The position numbers and the translations under genes were made by a program. A DNA stretch of 64,000 bases from Orthonyx spaldingii (taxonomy: Eukaryota; Chordata; Aves; Passeriformes; Orthonychidae). Shown one piece after another: positions 27,289 through 37,352 of this stretch (positions within the stretch are counted from its first letter, which is position 1; every line of letters begins with the position of its first letter). The notes under the pieces are model-generated. The model searched no databases and was not told the origin of the DNA. It saw only the letters and a list, made by a program, of their open reading frames with translations. The stretch spans positions 186,001-250,000 of the forward strand of contig VZTJ01004170.1 in the NCBI GenBank assembly GCA_013397795.1, given 5' to 3'.

Positions 27289-29383
27289 GGTGTTTGTAGG
27301 GAAAAGAACTAGAGATAACCTGACTGAGGGCCAGGTACTTATCTGTGTTGGCTGGCATTTCAGCATGAATGGAGAACGAGAAAACTCTTTCTACCAAGCC
27401 TATCTATGACATGAAGCTTTAAAAGGTGACCCTACTTCTAGGCAGGCATGTCTGGAAGCCAGTATGACCACACATGCAATGCACCCAGCTGCTGGGTCTA
27501 AACTCAGCAGCTCAAGAATGCTGCCCAGCAAGGTCTCACTCCCATCATGTGATTGATGATGGGCAAAGAGCATCACCAGTCTCAGAGATGTCTTGTACAA
27601 GGACACATCACTCATAACTTGTCTGATCGTCTTTAATTTCTCTGCAATCTTCTCTGGGGTAAACAGAGTCAGAAAGAGCCAGAAGCACAGAATTGTCTCT
27701 CTGAGATGTCCTTCACTCCTGCTATGGCTGTGCTGTATGTGCAGGAATGCACATTCCTGCTGGTCCTCTGATGTGTGGTTGAAAAGCAGGGTCACTGCTG
27801 TGTTTCACACAGCACCCACTGCACAACAAGGAGTGTTCAGCTGCCATTGTAGGGTTTAATGAAAGAGTCTCAGTTAAATTAATTACACAGCAAGGACAAT
27901 ACATCCCTTCCTGTCTTTCAGGATTAATTGTAAAACACAGGCAAGCTGTAACTCATGCCTAATACAGCAGGACTTACAAATATCTCATCGTTAATCCTGA
28001 ACTCTGCAATTCCAAGATGCTCATTAATATCTGGGATGTTTCTACTTTTTCTTACAGCAATAGTAACTTACAGGCTATGGACTGCTTTATGCCTGCTCGA
28101 GGTAGGTATGTCCACTTGATTCTTAAATCAAACTTGATATTAGCACCACTTTCTGTGTTGAGTTTTTGTTGGGGATTTCTGTTGGTTTGTTGATTTAGTT
28201 TTTTTTAACCTAGCTGTTGCAGAGATACCCCCTCAGATAAAATGCTGCCAAAGTAAATCTCAAAGCATGGAGTGGTCCAGACAAAAATATAGAAATACAT
28301 CAAGACGCTCAGAGTCACACTGAATGAAGGAGGATGAAAATGAGCTCAGAGGAAGGAATTATCTGGATCTGCAAGAAAAACCAATCTCCATTTTCGTGAG
28401 CTCTGTCTGCCCTGGTTCCTCTCTAAGGAACTCTGAAGTTCCCTAATCCCTTTCTTGGCAACTCTTCCATATGCTTGGTATGCTCTTAGCACACAGCAGG
28501 GACACAGATTTCCATGATGCAATTGGCTTATTTTTCCTTAGTCCTTCACTTTGTTTGTTTAACTTTGCCTATATGCTTCCCATGAAAATCTCAGCTTCGA
28601 TGACAGAATTATTAACAGTGGTGAGAGCTGATGGGGAGTCTCAAGCAGAGTAAACACAAACACATCCTGGTGTAGCGCAGTGTTTGTTATTGCATGTGTC
28701 ATGGTAAAGCTTTATGAAAAGAAAAAGAAATGTTCCACTTCTTATAAAGCCAGTCTCATAGGACACAAACTATTCCATCAAGAAGTTCTAAGGGGATATG
28801 GTAAATGAGCTTTTTGGCCCTAATGAACTGATATTTATGAGCACTCACGTCCAGAAATGTATGTGACACAATAGCAAGATTTACAGTCAAAGCATTCAAC
28901 AGTCAAGAAAATACCAAAAATGGAACAGCCATTTAACTTTCCATTCCTTTTTATTCATTCTTCATGGGTACTGTGAAAGCCTTTAATGACTTAACCACAG
29001 AATTTTCCCACTGGGCCCTTACCCCATTCATTGCATACAAGACATGATGTGCACTGACCAGGTAGCTATTCAAAACTCCAACTCAATGCCACTGTTCAAT
29101 GGCAACTCTGCACCATTTCTGTCATGACTTATTCAAACTCTGCACAGTTTGAATTCATTATTCCCTTTTTTTCTGAGTGCATTGTGATTGTCCTTGTGTG
29201 CTCCAGGAGGGACCTGTTTTCATTAGACTTCAAGAATATTAGTATCTCCATTTGAAATATAAGGAACAGGGGTTGAGGGAGATATTGTTAAACACACTGT
29301 CAGCTTTGAGAGCCCAGTGTGTTATGCCCATGGATTGATCTTTCTGGATATTTAACATTTTTGTAGCACCTCTGCCCACAGTT
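27289..29383. other. Unique non-coding DNA
   Basis: No assignable gene is seen. A 131-codon minus-strand frame (27400-27795) is long for this AT-rich sequence and includes a hydrophobic LCFWLFLTLF-type stretch, but I cannot relate it to a family. A T/G-rich tract lies around 28158-28207. Confidence 0.45.
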
Positions 29384-30140
29384 TGTTACACAGACACAGA
29401 TGGACGTTTTTGTTGAAGCGGAGAACAGTTTATTGGGATCTTGGCCCAAGACAGCGCATGTGAGGAGTCAAATCTCTCAAACAGACGTAGTTTCTTGTTG
29501 CCACTGGTGGTGGGAATCTGTGGTGAATATGCTTGCAATGACATCTTCATCTGGATTGGGTAAGGCTTTTCTGCTCAGTTCCTATATTACAGCTGGGCTG
29601 TGGTTCCATGTGAACACCCCAACAAACATAATTTATCACCGCTTATATATCATAACCTTATATAAAACATTCCCAAAATAAATACACTAAAAGGACTGGC
29701 CCATATAATCAATTCTACCCTTGCAAGAATAATTTCTGCTTACTATTTACAAGTACCTTATCTAAGCACAACTTGATCACTTCCAGGAATCTCCTGCCTC
29801 ATCATTTCTACCCAGATCATTGAATCATAGCCAATTATAACTAAAAAACTTGATTTTCATACATTTAACTCAGCAGTAATTTCAGGTCCATAAATCTTCT
29901 CAGCAGTTCCCACAGATTTCAGATGAAGGTCCCAGAGCTTGATCTTTCTTCTTCTGAACCCCAAGCCCCAAGGTGTTACACACGTCATGAAAGAAGATCA
30001 CTGTTGTCAAGTTACAATTTGCCACTCTTAAATAAAAATATGATTCAAGGTTCAGTCAGAATCAGGTTTGTGCAGGTGGCCCTCTGGTTAACCAGGTAAT
30101 CTTCTTATATAACTTATTTGTTTTACAACTCGCCCTAACA
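29384..30140 (-). mobile_element. ERV LTR, minus strand (3' LTR or solo)
   Basis: Read on the minus strand this has LTR architecture. It starts TGTTAGGGCGAG (plus-strand end ...cgccctaaca at 30140) and ends ...CTGTGTAACA (plus-strand start tgttacacag at 29384), giving TG...CA termini with TGTTA/TAACA inverted ends. TATA-like motifs lie near 29642-29665. AATAAA reads on the minus strand at 29429-29434, about 45 bases before the end, followed by a typical U5-like tail. Just outside the U3 end (30141-30180) the minus strand is purine-rich (gggagggctggg next to TG), like a polypurine tract, which suggests a 3' LTR with a little internal sequence. No primer-binding site is seen on the other side, and I found no matching target-site duplication. 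Confidence 0.65.
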
Positions 30141-32881
30141 CCCAGCCCTCCCAGGGGGGAGACAGAGCTCCTCCCCTCTTCCCTTACACTTTGTTGGTGA
30201 CAAAATGAGAGGCTCTGGGAACACTAACAATTGTCTTTCTGCTTTTGAGTGCTTGCAAACAAATAGCAGTGTCAAGGATCAGGAACCAAGGGGACTCTGC
30301 TTTGGCACTTGTTCAGCAGCACGGGGAACGGGCTGGATGCAAATCAGTGTAATACAGCAGAAGAAGCTGAGGAAGGAGAAAGTTTAACGTAATTAGAACC
30401 TGCGGGAGAATTCATCTCCTCAGTCTCCAGGAGGGCTGCAGAAATTAAGATCTCAGATCTTTGACAGATTCAGGCAATTTTTCAGAGATGAAACACCCCA
30501 ACAGGAGGTAGAAACCACAGCTGACACCTGCCTTTCAAGGCAGGAAAGCCTCTTTCTGTGATCTGCTTCTTAGAAAACTACTCAGGGTGACATATAACGA
30601 AGCACCACCTCATCCTGTGGGCTTAATCTTCGCATTTGCAGCTGACAAGGGCAAAGCTCCTCACAAACTCACTCAGGAGAAAAGAACACTTAGCACTTGA
30701 ATAGCTACTTACCTTTCCCTATGCATAATTGCATATACTGAAATCTGGATGGCTACGGAGTGTTTGTTTAAGCATACAGACCCTTGGGCTCAGCTCCCTG
30801 TTTTTCCACAGCCTTCCTTGCATAGCATTGAGAAGTCCCATCGGCCCAAAACTTTCAAGTTACTTAAGAATCTCATAGTTTAAATGACTGCTTTCCTCTG
30901 GATCCCATTTCACCTACACACCTTTGAAAATCAAGGCTTTATCCACTCTGTTTCAGCTTCCCCTCTCAAAGATAAAGGCAGTACTCCCTCACCTTAAGGC
31001 AGGTTAGGGAAAATAAATGAACCATGACTGGTAACATGCTTGGTAACCCAACAGGCAGCCACGAGACTGAGGGAGTTCCGCATATTATTTCTAACAATTT
31101 ACATGTATGCATTACTGCTCCAGATGGATGGGTAAATTTAAACCAAAATAAAAGAAAAAAAATTAAATGAACAACCATGAATTCCTGGAAAAATAACGGG
31201 GTGGTGTAGTTCATGGAAAAGTAATTGCTGTCCTCCACAGTCTGCTTTTCCCAAGCTTACAGCAGGGATCTAGAGAATGTTTTACCACAGCTGCCCTGTG
31301 GTGAAAAGACTTTAGTGTTGGTGGATGCTCTGCAGGCACATGGAGCCCATGGGACATGTAAAACAGGGAAGAATATGCCACTACATGCCCTCATGCATTG
31401 AGACGGAGTTTACTTGACTGACTGGGATTTATGAGAATTCATTAGGACATTTATGGTTGGCACTAGCCAAATATACACACAGCTGTGTGTTCCGTTCCTT
31501 GTTACTCAGTTTGCCATGGGTGAAAAGGAAATTATTTGTTTTGAAGAGGCTGTCACAGGATAAAAAGGACTTTTAGTTACCAAGTTACAGACCATGGCTG
31601 AAAAGTGCAGCCCTTCAGAGACAGTCTCTGAGATGGAGGGACACTGTGATGGAGCACAAACCTGATGTCTTCAGGCTGCAAGAGAGGGAGTGCAAGGTGA
31701 GGTGCCCTCTGAGACAAGGGCAATATGATTGCACTGCATCAAATGAAAATAAAAATGGAGGTTAATGTGGCATTTAGCATTTTTCCATGCTAAATCCTTT
31801 CTCCTACAGGTCTAGGTTGTCCTCAGTTTTTCATGATAGGAGCTTTTGTGAGTTGCAGGAATGGGCTGTTCTCATGGCATAGGGTCCTGCTCTCTAGCAT
31901 GGAGTCAGGTACTGCTTTAATTAACAGCAGTGGTCTCTGTGACTGCCAAAAGAAGTGAAGGCCAGCTCAGAGCACCATTTAACATAAAAATGCATTAGAC
32001 CTCAGGAAATGGGACCACAAGTACATAATACTTTACGGACAGATGCTGCTAAGCAGACAGCTCCCCTGACCTGAGGAGATTAATTTAATGCATGTATATG
32101 ACACTCCCCTTCTAAAGCATCACTCATATGAGTACAGTGCTCTTCTCTGTTCTTTTGACTTTGTGCCAGAGGGAGAGGACAGCCAAGCTGCCCAGCTTTA
32201 AGAAAAATAGACCTTCAAACACACTATCACCAGATTTCTGCACTAACATATTTTGTAGCAGGGCTGGCAAACCCTAAACCCATGGGGTAATTTGTGTTTT
32301 AATTCATACAGCAAATTGCCTTGTGACAAACTCCGTATTAACTCATTTATCATCTCTTTTTTCTCCTCAGCTCACCAGCTACAGCTTTATTTGCTGCCTA
32401 AATGCTGAACTATAGATAGCTTGAGAGGCAGAATTTGAAATGAAAAATGAATGCACCTTACAAACTTAGCACCTTGAGCAGTGATCTTGTCAAGCTTTAC
32501 AAACTAAGCAGAATTGGGTTAGACCTGCACTGAAAGGAGAGCTATGAAGAGGGAGAAGCAAAAGAAAGCAGAAGGTGACATTCAGCTTTACTTTCACCAG
32601 GACAGCAGGGAGAAGGTTCTCTTGTGTAGCCCTGGGTAAATGTTGAAGAAAAGCCATTATCTGGAGCATGTTAATGTTATTAACTTTGGTTTGAAGGCAT
32701 TAGAGGAGAGTTTTACATTGATGCTTCTTATGATTGCAGGGTGGGGTTTTTTTTCACCAGATCACACACTCACATTGCATTCTCCTTTTGCAGTATTTGC
32801 AGTCAGACTTGTAGCTTCTGACGAGGGAGCCAGCAGTGCTCATGTCTATGGCAAAGTCCAGTCCTGTCCATCTGAAGCATC
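30141..32881. other. Mostly unique non-coding DNA; possible ERV internal remnant at its start
   Basis: The first ~50 bases are C/T-rich on the + strand and could be the polypurine tract and 3' internal remnant of the adjacent minus-strand ERV. No gag, pol or env reading frame is visible. The rest shows no gene. AT-rich non-repetitive sequence at 32280-32480 is a weak candidate for a conserved non-coding element. Confidence 0.45.
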
Positions 32882-33190
32882 TTAGAATCACAGAGTTATT
32901 TGGGTTGGGAGGGACATTTAAACTCCCAGTTTAAAAAGTCCAATCCCCCTGCAGAGACACCTTTCATTAGATAGATTGCTCAGAGCCCCATCCCACCTGA
33001 CCTCAAATGTTTCCAGGTATGAGGCATTCACCATCTCTCTAGGAAACCTGTTCCAGGGTTTTGCCACCCTCATTGTGAAAAAGGTCTTCCTTTTATCTAA
33101 GCTAAGACCACCCTCCTTCAGTTTAAGCCCATCATCCCTTGACCTCTTGCAGCAGGCCCTGCTAAAAATTTTGTTCCCATCTCTGCATTT
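32882..33190 (-). mobile_element. CR1 LINE fragment, 3' end, antisense
   Basis: On the + strand it starts ttagaatcacagagttatttgg, followed by ttgggagggacatttaaactcc, ccccatcccacctgacctc, cctgttccagggttttgcc, accaccctccttcagtttaag and ccctgctaaaaattttg. This is the reverse complement of a CR1 3' region of about 309 bases, moderately diverged, with the end towards 33190 fading into an A-rich tract. Confidence 0.93.
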
Positions 33191-33289
33191 GTGTGGCTGT
33201 TTTCTAATAAAATAAGGGAATAATGCAACTGCTGCAAAGCTATCAGGAACTTGCTAGGCTTAAAAAGGTAAATGGGCTAGAGGCAAGGA

Positions 33290-33440
33290 ATAAAGCAAAA
33301 AGAAAGAAAAATAAGTATAAAAATGCTGTGAGGTCTGCAAGCATATAAAAGACTGAAAAGAAAAAAAATACTATTTCTTGGATAATTATCTTTTTTTTAA
33401 TCTATTTCTATTTTTGATATTTAGATTTTTTTTTATAATG
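33290..33440. repeat. A/T-rich low-complexity tract
   Basis: The stretch has successive A-rich and T-rich runs, including 8-9 base homopolymers, directly downstream of an antisense CR1. It has no recognisable unit length. Confidence 0.7.
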
Positions 33441-35480
33441 AAATCAGCCTCCTTGCTGTCATTATCACATTTCTACATATTAGTCTGATTCCCTCCAACC
33501 TTTTCTCCTATTGCATTTCTACCCTCCTCCAACACTTTGGAGATGGGAGAGAAAACCTTAAAGACAGAAATTCCCACAAGCTTCCTGACTGCTGGTGTCC
33601 AGAAAGAGGAAGGAGAACTTGAATGACTTTCTCCAGTGAGGAAAACCTGTGCTGCGAATTCACCTGCTGAAATTGTGTTGCACAATGCCAAAATTCTCAA
33701 ACCTGTCAGTGCCCAGCCAGCAGACAGGTTGCAGGTGCCAAAAGCTACGGGCAGAAGCTCAGACCACTAACTCTGAAAATCAGACTCTTTACAGTGTGAG
33801 AACAACCCCAAGACTTCTACCTCGTATTCACTTCGGTGTGACTGTTTGGGTCCTCTCCACCAACCAGCTCAGCCTCAGAGGATGCTCTTCACTTTCTTTT
33901 GAGTTTTCTTACTGTTAGAAATTAAACTTCACCCTCTAGGGAATTTTCACTCATTGTGAGATGAACCTTCATGCCTATTAATGCTATTCTATGAAAGCAA
34001 GCTTTCCCATAATTTCCTACTATTTTTTATGATTAATTTCCTTTGCTAATCAGCAGAAAAACAACAAAACCCTCTTACAAGGAGACAGCTCTGAAAGGCT
34101 AAAACCTCTGAAGTCCCCAGCTTTCACTTGAAGCTCTGTGCCATCCCCAAAGTCTGGTTTCTATTTCCACAAAATTCAAGAGGTCTTTAAATCCCTTGTT
34201 GTAGTCTGTACCAAGCCAACCTCCTTGGCATGCAAACTTTTATATAACAAGAAAATGCTACTGCCCACAAAATTAAAAAGGATGGATGGTCTCAGTAATA
34301 GACATGACTCCAATTCTTACCAGCTTCCTCAGCAAATCAAGTTATGTCACTGAGGTAACTTTTCAGCATTTGCCACTAACAGGAACAGCAAAGTCCTCAG
34401 AGAGTTGATCTGGCATAATATCTGCCACAAAACACATGGGACAATTCATCACAATAAAAACTGCACACAGGTAAATTGCTTTCTCAAATGTCTTGGGACA
34501 GTCCTCAGAATAACACAGACCTCAAGAGAGAAAAAAATGCTGAAATACAGACTTTGAATTATTGCCTCTCCCAACTCAGAAAATTATAATGGCACAAACA
34601 AGGGAATCCTTCCGTGCACTTCACCCCAGTAAAGGTATCTATGAAAGTTTGCAAATGCTGAGCTGCCTGCCTGAAGAGTGGACCTCAGCAAAAACAATGA
34701 AATAAATTTTTGCAGGCACAGTGAGCTGAAGGGGACGTGGAGGTCTGAGGTGTGCTATGGGAAGCAGCAAGAGCAGATTTCTGGGTGTCAAAGGCAGGAG
34801 GGAGCCTGAAGTAGGGGAATGGGACCTCAGTGAAGAGGCAATTCCAGCTGTCTGCTTGAGTAGCTTCACCAGCAGCAAATTCATCCATTTTACTCCACAG
34901 CTGCTGCTGAAGCCGGGCATGGTGGGGAAACCCAGACAGTGCTATGAACTTCTTTAGAACACAACAGTGCTGTTAAAATACCAGGTATTTTATCTTGACA
35001 AAACTGCTCCCCTGTGTAAAAGATGCTGACACCATCATGGGAGGCACAGAAAAGTATCTGATGGCACAATGAACCCAGAGAGAGAAAGAGAAAGAACAAA
35101 GTAATCACTTTGTAAGCTGTTAAATGCAGCCTTTGCAGAGTATAGGGTTTTCCTGCGTGAATATATGTCATTTTTCAGTCTTTGCCTTCCAGACACTGGA
35201 AAAAATATAAATATATAAAAAATTTTTAATCATTTTGACTTGACAAACCATGGCTTTCAACTAACCCAAATTCTCCTCAGGTATCTTTGTCCCTATTGTT
35301 TGACTTAGCAGATAATTACAAACCAAGCCCTCTTGCCTACAGATTTGCATCTTAATGGTGAACTTCTGAAGAGCTCTTTGCCTTTATCTTTCAAATAATC
35401 TCAAAGAATCAGATACTTGTCCATTGAATACAGTATATATCTAAAATCTGATTCCATTTTGGAGATCTCAGCCTTTTTAA

Positions 35481-35497
35481 AATTATTATTATTATTG
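35481..35497. repeat. (ATT)n short microsatellite
   Basis: About five consecutive ATT units (aattattattattattgg). Confidence 0.85.
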
Positions 35498-36115
35498 GTC
35501 AGGAGTATGGTATTTCACAGTTATAAGTGTGTAATTTTCTTCTGGACAAAAATCAGATTTTCTTATAACTGTGGTTATCTCCTTAGTACACAAGATATAC
35601 TGAGATACTAGATCTTTATCTTTTTTACAAGAAAAGCAATTGGTTTTGGACGGAGAGCAATTTGGGCTGAGTTTACCTATGTAAATATCTTCCAAAAAAC
35701 TACGTGGAATGTTAGATTTGGTTTATGGGATATGGCCTGAGCTATAGAGAAAGGGATGGGATGTTTGTGCTGCATTGAGTCCAGGTAATATCTCAATTTA
35801 TAGAACTGTAGAATCATTAAGGATGAAAAGATCACTGAGTCCAACCACGAGCCCTACACTCCCACCCTGCCCAACCCACCCTGTCTCCAAGGACCACATC
35901 CACATGTTTCTGAACACTTCCAGGGGTTACAACTCCACCGCCTCCCTGGACAGCCTGCTCCAATGTGTGACCACCCTTTCAGCGAAGAAATTTTTCCTAA
36001 TATCAAATCTAAATCTCCACCAGGACAATTTGAGGCTGTTTCCTCAGGTCCTGTCACTTGTTACCTGGGAGAAAAGACCAACCCCAAACTGGCTACACCC
36101 TCCTGTCAGCGAGTT

Positions 36116-36121
36116 GTAGAG
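36116..36121. repeat. Target-site duplication, left copy
   Basis: gtagag directly before the LTR, identical to 36387-36392. It belongs to the pre-existing CR1. Confidence 0.9.
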
Positions 36122-36386
36122 TGTCGCCGTTGAACCAATAGTGGAGCGAAGGGACACACGAATCTTGAGAGAATGCTGAGTGAGTTTATTTAATTAATAA
36201 CAGATTTATATACATGCGAGAAGACTATTCGGATTGGCTGAGAGTCCTCCACCCCCTGGGATTGATTGGGCAGAGCTCTGACTGCCTGTTTCCAAAAGCC
36301 ACTCTCAGTAACATGGAACTTATCTTATATTTAGTAGACTTTAGTAGAAGGAAAAATTCCCGTGGGAAAGAGTCTGTGCTGTCACA
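36122..36386 (-). mobile_element. Solo ERV LTR (265 bp), minus strand, with 6-bp target-site duplication
   Basis: On the minus strand it begins TGTGACAGCACAG and ends CGGCGACA (TG...CA). It carries a TATA box (TATATAAA, plus-strand 36205-36212) and an AATAAA signal (plus-strand 36185-36190) about 15 bases later. It is flanked by a perfect 6-bp direct repeat, gtagag, at 36116-36121 and 36387-36392, and the CR1 resumes exactly at the repeat. Class II (ERVK-like, including alpharetrovirus-like) elements typically make 6-bp duplications and can have AATAAA close behind the TATA box, so I infer that class. No internal viral sequence remains, as expected after recombination between the two LTRs of a provirus. 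Confidence 0.92.
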
Positions 36387-36392
36387 GTAGAG
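36387..36392. repeat. Target-site duplication, right copy
   Basis: gtagag directly after the LTR, identical to 36116-36121. The interrupted CR1 resumes here. Confidence 0.9.
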
Positions 36393-36430
36393 AGTGATAA
36401 TGCCCCCCCGAGCCTCCTTTATTCCCATGC

Positions 36431-37263
36431 ACTAAAAAATAGTTTCCTGAAAGCTACATTGAAAACTCTGTTTGGGGCCACCCCTTCCTCTGGATATTGT
36501 TTGCATGTCCAGGTGCATCTTGGCAGAGGTGCTTTCCCAGCAAGGTCTCCTGGCTGGGTATTGAGGAACAGGCAGACTTGACATGTTTGCTGTGAGTAGC
36601 TTTGTTCAAAACTCCCACCTGCCACTGCTGATGAAACAAAATAGAACAAAACAAAAAGACCAACAGGTTCAGAGGGGCACCAGGTGTCTCATTCAAAACA
36701 ATCACTGGACATGGTAGGGAAAAATAATCCCTGAGAAAGCCTGGTCTGAGCCAAGCATGGATTGGAACCAGGTCAGTTCTGCTGCCAGTGAACACAAGCC
36801 TTGAATGAAAGCTGTTGGTAGCAGGACAGATCCTTACCAAGCAATAGGATGTCCTGCAAATATCAGGCATTTTGTACATCTCAGAGAAGACCTGCAAAGC
36901 ACTTTGCAAAGCACAGATTAAGCCCCATCATGTTCAGAAGGGCAATCAGCGCAATTCATAGAGGAAAACGTTGTTGAGATATGGAGCTTCTTGGCAGTGG
37001 ACACACATTACCATCAGTCAGTAATTCTCTGCTATATCATGACTGCTTTCCTGAACCCTTTGAAAGCAGAAAGATTCATGCTCTTACCCTACCACGTTTC
37101 CCCTCCTATGAAGCTTTTCCATACAAACTCTGGGAGGCACACAGGGCAGGCTTTTGCCTTTACTGCACATCCATCACAACACCAGGTCTGCCTTTGCAGA
37201 CTGATGGGGGGTCCCCAACGTCTCCAGAAGAGGTCACACAGCCTTCACTGCTGCACTGCTCCC
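36431..37263. other. Unique non-coding DNA
   Basis: A 151-codon minus-strand frame (36454-36909) spans much of this stretch, but its translation resembles no family I know. Overlapping frames on the same strand are also open, as expected for a locally stop-poor region. I do not call a gene. Confidence 0.45.
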
Positions 37264-37352
37264 AGAATCCCAGAATATTCTGAGCTGGAAGGGACCTACA
37301 AGGATCACTGAGTCCAGCACTTACAGAGATGAATCCCATGACCACAGCATTA
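37264..37352 (-). mobile_element. CR1 LINE fragment, 3' end, antisense
   Basis: agaatcccagaatattctgagctgg, gaagggacctacaaggatcactgagtcc and gatgaatcccatgaccaca match the reverse complement of a CR1 3' end of a subfamily distinct from the other copies here (the 'ttctgagttggaagggacccacaaggatca' type). It is about 90 bases long. Confidence 0.88.

Larger units (their letters stand above)
33191..35800. other. Unique non-coding DNA with A/T-rich low complexity
   Basis: No gene is recognised. About 33290-33440 is a purine- then T-rich low-complexity zone (agaaagaaaaataag, aaaaaaaa, tttttttt). An (ATT)n run sits at 35481-35497. Short open frames have no recognisable content. Confidence 0.5.
35801..36430 (-). 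mobile_element. CR1 LINE fragment, antisense, interrupted by a solo LTR
   Basis: On the + strand it starts near agaactgtagaatcattaagg (3' terminus) and runs through ccaaggaccacatccacatg, ccctggacagcctgctccaatg, accaccctttcagcgaagaaa, cctaatatcaaatctaaatc and cctcaggtcctgtcacttg, to gcgagttgtagag at 36121. It resumes after the LTR at 36387 with gtagagagtgataatg and cccccgagcctccttt, which is the next part of the same CR1 consensus. It is one element in two pieces (35801-36121 and 36387 to about 36430). The interruption shows that the CR1 was already present when the LTR element inserted. Confidence 0.92.

Noticed and set aside
36454..36909. 151-codon minus-strand open frame
   Set aside because: No recognisable protein features are present, and overlapping frames on the same strand are also open. 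It sits beside an old CR1, and a chance stop-poor stretch is the simplest reading.
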